NCBI GenBank assembly: GCA_038380435.1
Contig: JAWZYU010000011.1
Span: forward strand, 87,396,501 to 87,460,500
Source: Ryuthela nishihirai
Taxonomy: Eukaryota > Arthropoda > Arachnida > Araneae > Heptathelidae
DNA length: 64,000 nucleotides
Direction: 5' to 3'
The translations under genes were made by a program, and so were the position numbers. The notes beneath the pieces were generated by a model, which did not search any database, was not told where the DNA came from, and saw nothing but the letters and a program-made list of their open reading frames with translations. Positions 58,716-64,000 of this stretch are shown piece after piece (position 1 is the first letter of the stretch; the number at the start of each line of letters is the position of its first letter).

Positions 58716-58752
58716 CATCAGACGATAATTTGCTTCCAGACCTTAGCTAATA

Positions 58753-58787
58753 GAGAGTGGTGGTGGTGGTAGTAGTAGTAGTAGTAA
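58753..58787. repeat. Trinucleotide microsatellite
   Basis: A run of 'ggt' units changes to 'agt' units ('gtggtggtggtagtagtag'). Confidence 0.85.
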
Positions 58788-59035
58788 CTAGGAAACTGTG
58801 ATAGTTACCCATTCACTTTATGTTTACTCAACCAGTTTTAATTTATTTACATTATAATTATTCTCCTGGGGTGTTTCTCATAGTGTTGCTGAGTGCGCAA
58901 CTCCATTTTGATTGACGACCACTAAATGCACTAAAATCACAGCCGCTTCATCATCACCTGATCGCTGTATGCAAATGTGGCTAAAGCATTATTTCAATAT
59001 ATGCCAATGGTCGCTTTAAGCCAGAGTATGGCTTT

Positions 59036-60550
59036 TGGTTGGTTGGTTGGTTGTTTTGGGTTTAATGGCATATTAGCATCTCGGGCTATAATGCGCCAAA
59101 TGAATGCCCAAATAAAAGATAAAAGTCATAAGACCACAACCAAATTTTAAAAATAACCACACACACACATACAAAAAATGTAAAACAATATAAGGTAACA
59201 TAGTTAACAACAAGAAACAAATGTATAAATGTGTAAGAAATATAAAAAGAACCCAGGTGTAAGCAACCTGGGTTAAACATTCGAATAAAACTATAAACGA
59301 GTAAAATATCCAGTATATTTTAAAAACTGAAAAACAACGTTAAAACAACAATGATCTGATAAAAGATGTCTGAGTGTAAGGGGCTCGGATGTAAAATCAT
59401 GATGGTTAAAAAACATATGACGTTCAAAAGTAAAACATGGAAAAGACATTAAGATATGTTTGATGGTTAAAATAGTGCCACAAAACTCGCACTTAGGTTC
59501 GTCATCTGTCCGAAGAAGAAACGAATGAGTAATAAATGAATGACCTAAGCAGAGCAAGTGCAACTTCCTCCTTGCGATTCCTGCGGTAACAAGACTGCCA
59601 TTGTTTGATGATAGGTTTGATCTCAAAGAGCTTGTTGGTAAGCTGTTCTGACCAAGATCTCTGCCACCGTGCCTGGAGCTCATTGTTAAAACGCTGCCGG
59701 AAATCCAGATATGGAACTGGCAACGGAGAGTCAGACTGGGGTGTGGCTGACCTGGCAGTAGCATCTGCCAAATCATTGCCCCTGATTGCGACATGAGCGG
59801 TCACCCGACAGAAATGGATGGTGGTTGTGGCTGCCAGACAATGTAGCTGCTGGCGGATCTTTGAAAGAACTGGGTGAGGCCGATGCCTCACCGAGATCAA
59901 AGCCTGTAGCGAACTAAGTGAGTCAGTGTAAAGCACACACCGACGATGACACTTAACAGCCACGTGGTCCAAGGCAAGACTGATAGCATGCAACTCTGCA
60001 GTGAAGATGGAACACTGCAGTGGGATCTGGTCTGCAATGATTACATCACAGCAGACCATGGCCAATCCCACTTATGTGCCGGACTTCAAGCCATCTGTAA
60101 AGACAGGCAAGAAGTCCGGGTGCTCAGCATGATGGCTGGCAAAGAGTTGCCAGTGCACACAGTCAGGTGTAAAGGCCTTCCCCGTCCTGCACAGGGAAAA
60201 ATCACAGGAAGGGGAAACAGCGAGCCATGGTGGAAGTGACTCGGCTGTCGACTGTGCAATGCTATTGAGACTGGCGTTGATGTCTCTGAGGTAGCCTTGG
60301 ACTCGCAAACCAAAAGGATGAATGGCAGTCGGCCAATTTGTGTAAAGCATTTCCCACTTTGGACTGAAAATGCAGTCCCAAGTGGGATGGCCAGGCAGGG
60401 ATCGCAATTTAGATGCATATTGTAGGGACAACTGCTGAAGGTGAAGAGATAGAGAAGGTTTGTCGGTCTCAACGTAAAGAGTCTAGACTGGTGAGGTGCG
60501 CCAGAGTGTGGCTAAGTGACTGAAGTCACAGAGGTAAAGTGCTGCGTTGT
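59036..60550 (-). pseudogene. RNase-H LINE of a second family, 3' part
   Basis: From the 5' side on the minus strand: RTSPV and ETDKPSLSLHLQQLSLQYAS (about 60410-60510, connector after RT), then a frame at 60072-60431 with FTDGLKSGT. That is followed at 59502-60071 by the RNase H core (AELHAISLALDHVAV, VLYTDSLSSLQAL, VTAHVAIRGNDLADATA), so Asp, Glu, Asp and the last Asp are all present. It ends at 59291-59520 with CEFCGTILTIKHILMSFPCF. Only a few frameshifts break it. The 3' region ends in 'aaccaaccaacc' at about 59036, the usual short-repeat tail. This is more GC-rich and better preserved than the other LINEs. Confidence 0.85.
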
Positions 60551-60554
60551 AGTA

Positions 60555-62285
60555 GTCACGGAGGTGCAATTGAAATCATGGTAGTCAGTGTAGGAAATGT
60601 TATAGTTGGTGGAGATGAAGGAGTGATTTTTTTTGTGCAATGTGTTGAAAGATTATTTGTGAGTCTAGAATCCAATAACCTTATTTAATTTTATGAAATT
60701 TGTATAGACATTTTTGATTTTTTTTCTCTTGAGCAGAGCTTTGTTTTAGAAATACTAATTTACTTAAAATTTTGAGAATCTTAAATATAAGTTCGTTTTT
60801 GTCTTAAGCTCTTTTTAAAAAAACCCTTTCAAATTTGTTGACAAGATTAATTGCTTGGCACACGAGTTTGAGCTATACAGCAAATAAAATAATAACATAC
60901 TTTGGATAAATAAAATAATAATACCTTGTTGTTCCCCTGGTACCCCCACTGACCCCCCCCCCCCTTCTTTTTCAGCTTTATCCCCTCACCCCTTTTCCTG
61001 CTTTGTTCAGTGGCTGAGACCCCAGTACTGTGGTACCTTATTAGTACCCTGCCCTCCCTCCCCCTTCTGGTGTATGATCCTTGGCTGGCTGTGTGCTCCA
61101 TGTTAAAGAGTGATCCCCTTCTGAGCTCCTCTAGTTGGAATCACCTGGTGCCATAAGACACCAAAGTCAGGCACCAGAGTGCATGTAGCTATCTACTTAA
61201 TGGCCAAGTATGAGCCTACAATATAAACCCGAGGAAGACAGCTTAGGTGTAATTGAAACATAAGTAAGAAGATTGAGATTTTTAGTTGTGATTTTATGTG
61301 TGTCAACTGCTTAACAGTGAAGTGTCAAGAAGAGCATAGGAGTTCCTCAGTATAGGCCAACAGATGCCACTACACCATAATCGGTGAGTTCATTCCATAT
61401 ATCCCTTCATAAAAAAAAGTGACTTTCAGAGAAATAACAAATTTATATGAAAAAAATTAAAGGCTATTGAGACATTGCAACTGTCAGAATGAACATTTGA
61501 GAATAAAAGATGGTACATAATAAGAAGTATTCACTTGTAAAAATGTATATAAAAGTGTAAGTCTAGTAAAATTAAACAGCATAATAATGTTAAAGAAGAG
61601 TGACATATATCTATTTTTTTTTTTCATTTTATGCTGTCATTTCTGCTTTAAACCTATTTCAATATGCCTAGAACTAATGAGACACAGATGAAACAATTAG
61701 TAGCCATGTCTCCTAAAAGTGTCTTGGATATAAAAGCAAAAATTACTTTCTTGGCATGGAAATCAGTCCACCTTATGATTGCGAGGACAATTGCAGCAAG
61801 CTGATGACATTTCCCTCCTTCTCCCCTTGGAAAAATTTTATTTTTAAGCAATTTTTAGTTTTTGAATTTATATTGAATGGTTTTAAAAGAATATACCCCT
61901 ACCCCACTCAATATTTTGGTTGTGCTTCTGTGAGTATACAAACTTTTTTTAGCCTGGTGCCAAGATTCCAAATGCAATACCTAAATAAAAAAAATTCATA
62001 ATGTTCAGTAAAAAAAAACCCAAGAAAGTGTTCTATTACTTCATAAATAGGACAAAATCCCAATGAATGTGAGCAGTCCAGCTCACCTTGTATAACACTG
62101 ACCAGTGTTTTAAAATATACCATACTGGAAAAAATTGTAAAAAGAAATAAAAATCATGTTTTATGTAAATATTATGTTATTCAAGAAAAAAATTGCTTTC
62201 AATTAACATAAAATTTAACTGTTTTAATTCATCAGGTTTTCAAAAATTAAGCCTTAATTGTGTAGTAATCACTTGTAATCACTGT
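60555..62285. other. Noncoding DNA
   Basis: No supported gene. A C-run at 60953-60964 lies beside a C/T-rich patch. Short frames (60847-61101, 61654-61851 and 61756-62001) have no recognisable family. Confidence 0.5.
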
Positions 62286-62290
62286 GAGTT

Positions 62291-62650
62291 GGGTTGTTTC
62301 ATCTCTGAGCAGCATTTTTTTGTACACAATGGGCTAAATGGCCAGGTCACAAGGACCCCCAAAGGCTCAGAGAGGGGACACACTGGAACAGCTGTTGGGA
62401 GACAAATGGTAGCCTCCGGTCAAAACCACCCAGCATGTCCTTTAACGTGCATGGGGTATGGCTCTCCTTCACATGGGACCATGGCTTAATGTCCCATCTG
62501 ATGGACAGTGGCCTTTCCAAGCCCATCAGTGTCCCCTACTAACTATGAGCAGGGCGGGAAGTTTTGCGGAGAAAAACTCAATGCTGGCCCAGCTGGGACT
62601 TGAACCTGGGAACTGCAGATTACAATCCTGGTGTACTACCAACTGACCAC
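62291..62650 (-). repeat. SINE family 2, copy 5
   Basis: It has the full body plus head ('ggttcaagtcccagc' on the minus strand as B box), and 'gggttgtttcatctctgagc' at the far end. Orientation is as in the other four copies. A target duplication is not clear. Confidence 0.85.
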
Positions 62651-62721
62651 TTATTACCATAAAAAACCTTATTAAAATAAATATTGCATTTGCATCAATA
62701 AATGTTTTGTGGTATACCATA

Positions 62722-63085
62722 TGTCAGCAAAATTTTTCCCACAAAACATTTATTGATTTATAGACGTTAAAAAGTCAACTCTGTGATTATCATTTATTGT
62801 TAAAATCATTAATAACATTAGTAGTGTGAAGTGACTTGATTATTTCCATCTTACTCAGCACAATAAAAAACAGTTGCCACTCGAGATCATGAATGGCACC
62901 AAGTTGGGTGCCAAAAATCATAAGAGTGAAAATTCACACTAAATGGAAAAAGGTAGAGCTGGCATTAGTTCAATGGTTAGAATACTCTGGCATGTTTCTG
63001 AAGAAATGTGGGTTCGAGTTCTGTATGTCAGCAAAATTTTTTACACAAAATGTTTATGATTTATAGACATTAAAAAGTCAACAGT
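62722..63085 (+). repeat. SINE family 3: tail (62722-62785) and full copy
   Basis: 62954-63085 has a tRNA-like head ('gttcaatggttagaatac' A box, 'gggttcgagttctg' B box) followed by 'gtcagcaaaattttt' and 'tgatttatagac(a/g)ttaaaaag'. 62722-62785 repeats only the tail part. The family also occurs, rearranged, at 16706-16840. Confidence 0.8.
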
Positions 63086-64000
63086 GATTGACTTCTGATA
63101 TGAAAAGACTCTATCAAGAAAAAAAAAATATAAAAAGAGAGTAATTGTTTTTTGCTTCAAGCAAAAATGCATTTTTCTGCTATTCAGAAATAAACACTTT
63201 TCTATTCATATGCATTACGATTATTTTTGTTGATTAGTTTTTTTTCTTTCAATTTTTATTTGTATTGCTAGATGCTTTTTTTACTTCAACTCTAAAAAAA
63301 AAGCCCTATTTAAACTACTCATCGTTTATGTTAAATATTTTATTTTCAGAAAATCTGGCATATATAACACACTATAATTCTCTTCATTAGTTATTTGGCA
63401 AAAAGTTCTAAGTTAATTTTTTTTGGCTGAGCATAGTGAAGGAATAGCTGTCCTAAGGACATAAACCAGTTTTTCAGGCTGGACCATGGAAGGGTTAATA
63501 AACTAAATATACATTATAAAAGTTTGTGTAATGACAATTATGAATGATTTTTTTTTTATAAAACATTAATGTTAAATATTCCAGCTTCCATAATTCTTCA
63601 AATACTACACGAATATTGTTGAAAATTGGGATTTAAATAGATTTGTTTGTGATCTTTATCTTCAGTCACATTTTTCCATCAAATAAACATTTTAGAAGTT
63701 ATGGAGTTTTGAAGTTAGATTCCCATTGATGCAACATGGAAATTCTCTAATATTCTGGTAGGGTGGTAGATCTCAGAAAATTTAGTTTAACACTGAGCTA
63801 ATCATACTGGTGTATTTTCTACACCACTATTTTTCCCATCATAGACATGTTTTTTAAAAACAGAAATATTGCCTATCCTCTCCACCTAACTTTTCCTTAT
63901 AATGTCTAGTGTATTGCATATTCATTTTGTTAGAATTCACATTCCTTGATGAGTAAACTACAGTTGTGTGCTATTGCATTCTGTTTGGTTCATAAAATAC
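63086..64000. other. Noncoding; includes dispersed repeat shared with 11.8 kb
   Basis: 63570-63680 repeats the 11750-11890 motif series. The stretch also contains the right TTAA-flanked end at 63494. No gene seen. Confidence 0.5.

Larger units (their letters stand above)
58384..63494. mobile_element. Possible piggyBac-like unit, 5.1 kb, TTAA-flanked
   Basis: 'cccttccagggtcc' at 58384 and its inverted form 'ggaccatggaaggg' ending at 63494 agree at 13 of 14 positions. Both are bounded by TTAA (58380-58383 and 63495-63498). CCCTT ends with a TTAA duplication are the piggyBac signature. The interior includes later insertions (LINE at 59036-60550, SINEs at 62291-62650 and 62954-63085). What remains, about 3 kb, has no recognisable transposase. 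Confidence 0.5.

Noticed and set aside
62193..62489. 98-codon open frame at 62193-62489
   Set aside because: Most of it is a translation of SINE-2 copy 5. The same peptide fragments recur wherever that SINE occurs (31806-32117 and 52377-52688).

Overview
The window is AT-rich, intron-bearing eukaryotic DNA. It is dominated by transposable elements of kinds common in arthropods: RTE-like and RNase-H-bearing LINEs, Penelope, Tc1, P/THAP and hAT elements, and tRNA-derived SINEs. One pseudogene family resembles an uncharacterised family that I recall from arachnid and hydra annotations. An arthropod, possibly a chelicerate, is my best guess; the sequence does not fix the species. There are no operons, ribosome binding sites or CRISPR arrays.

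Only one host gene is well supported: two minus-strand exons of a lemur-tail-type (LMTK) protein kinase at 53142-53291 and 49783-50656. Their splice phases fit exactly, and the 2.5 kb intron between them holds a dead LINE and two SINE copies. Its upstream exons were not found in the window. A weaker gene-start candidate is the GC-richer stretch at 7800-8151, with a CRE palindrome and a short open exon.

Layout. 0-3 kb: noncoding with related repeat modules and two short tandem arrays. 3.1-5.7 kb: decayed P-element/THAP9-like transposase. 5.7-13.6 kb: noncoding, with a duplicated segment, the candidate exon, a hAT miniature element, hairpins and a SINE. 13.6-19.9 kb: a broken protein-coding pseudogene split by a 4.5 kb inserted element that has inverted ends and 8-bp target duplications, and is itself full of repeats and an RTE-like LINE. 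20-24 kb: nested miniature elements, a LINE tail and a 31-bp minisatellite. 24.2-28.4 kb: a nearly full-length but frameshifted RTE-like LINE between two Tc1 fragments. 28.4-36 kb: noncoding, SINEs with target duplications, a Tc1 pseudogene and a hAT element. 36.7-38.2 kb: RNase-H LINE fragment. 39.15-41.6 kb: two Penelope-like GIY-YIG fragments head to head as a 1.1 kb inverted repeat. 41.6-49.8 kb: noncoding around a dead Tc1 element. 50-53.3 kb: kinase exons. 53.7-64 kb: a near-perfect foldback, a tandem array, another RTE-like LINE, and a possible 5.1 kb piggyBac-like unit containing a LINE and SINEs.

Nearly every coding trace other than the kinase is disabled by stops, frameshifts or catalytic substitutions. 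The interest lies in the nesting, which target-site duplications allow to be ordered in time, and in unusual architectures: the inverted Penelope pair, foldback SINE derivatives, and one tandem repeat family present at two distant sites.
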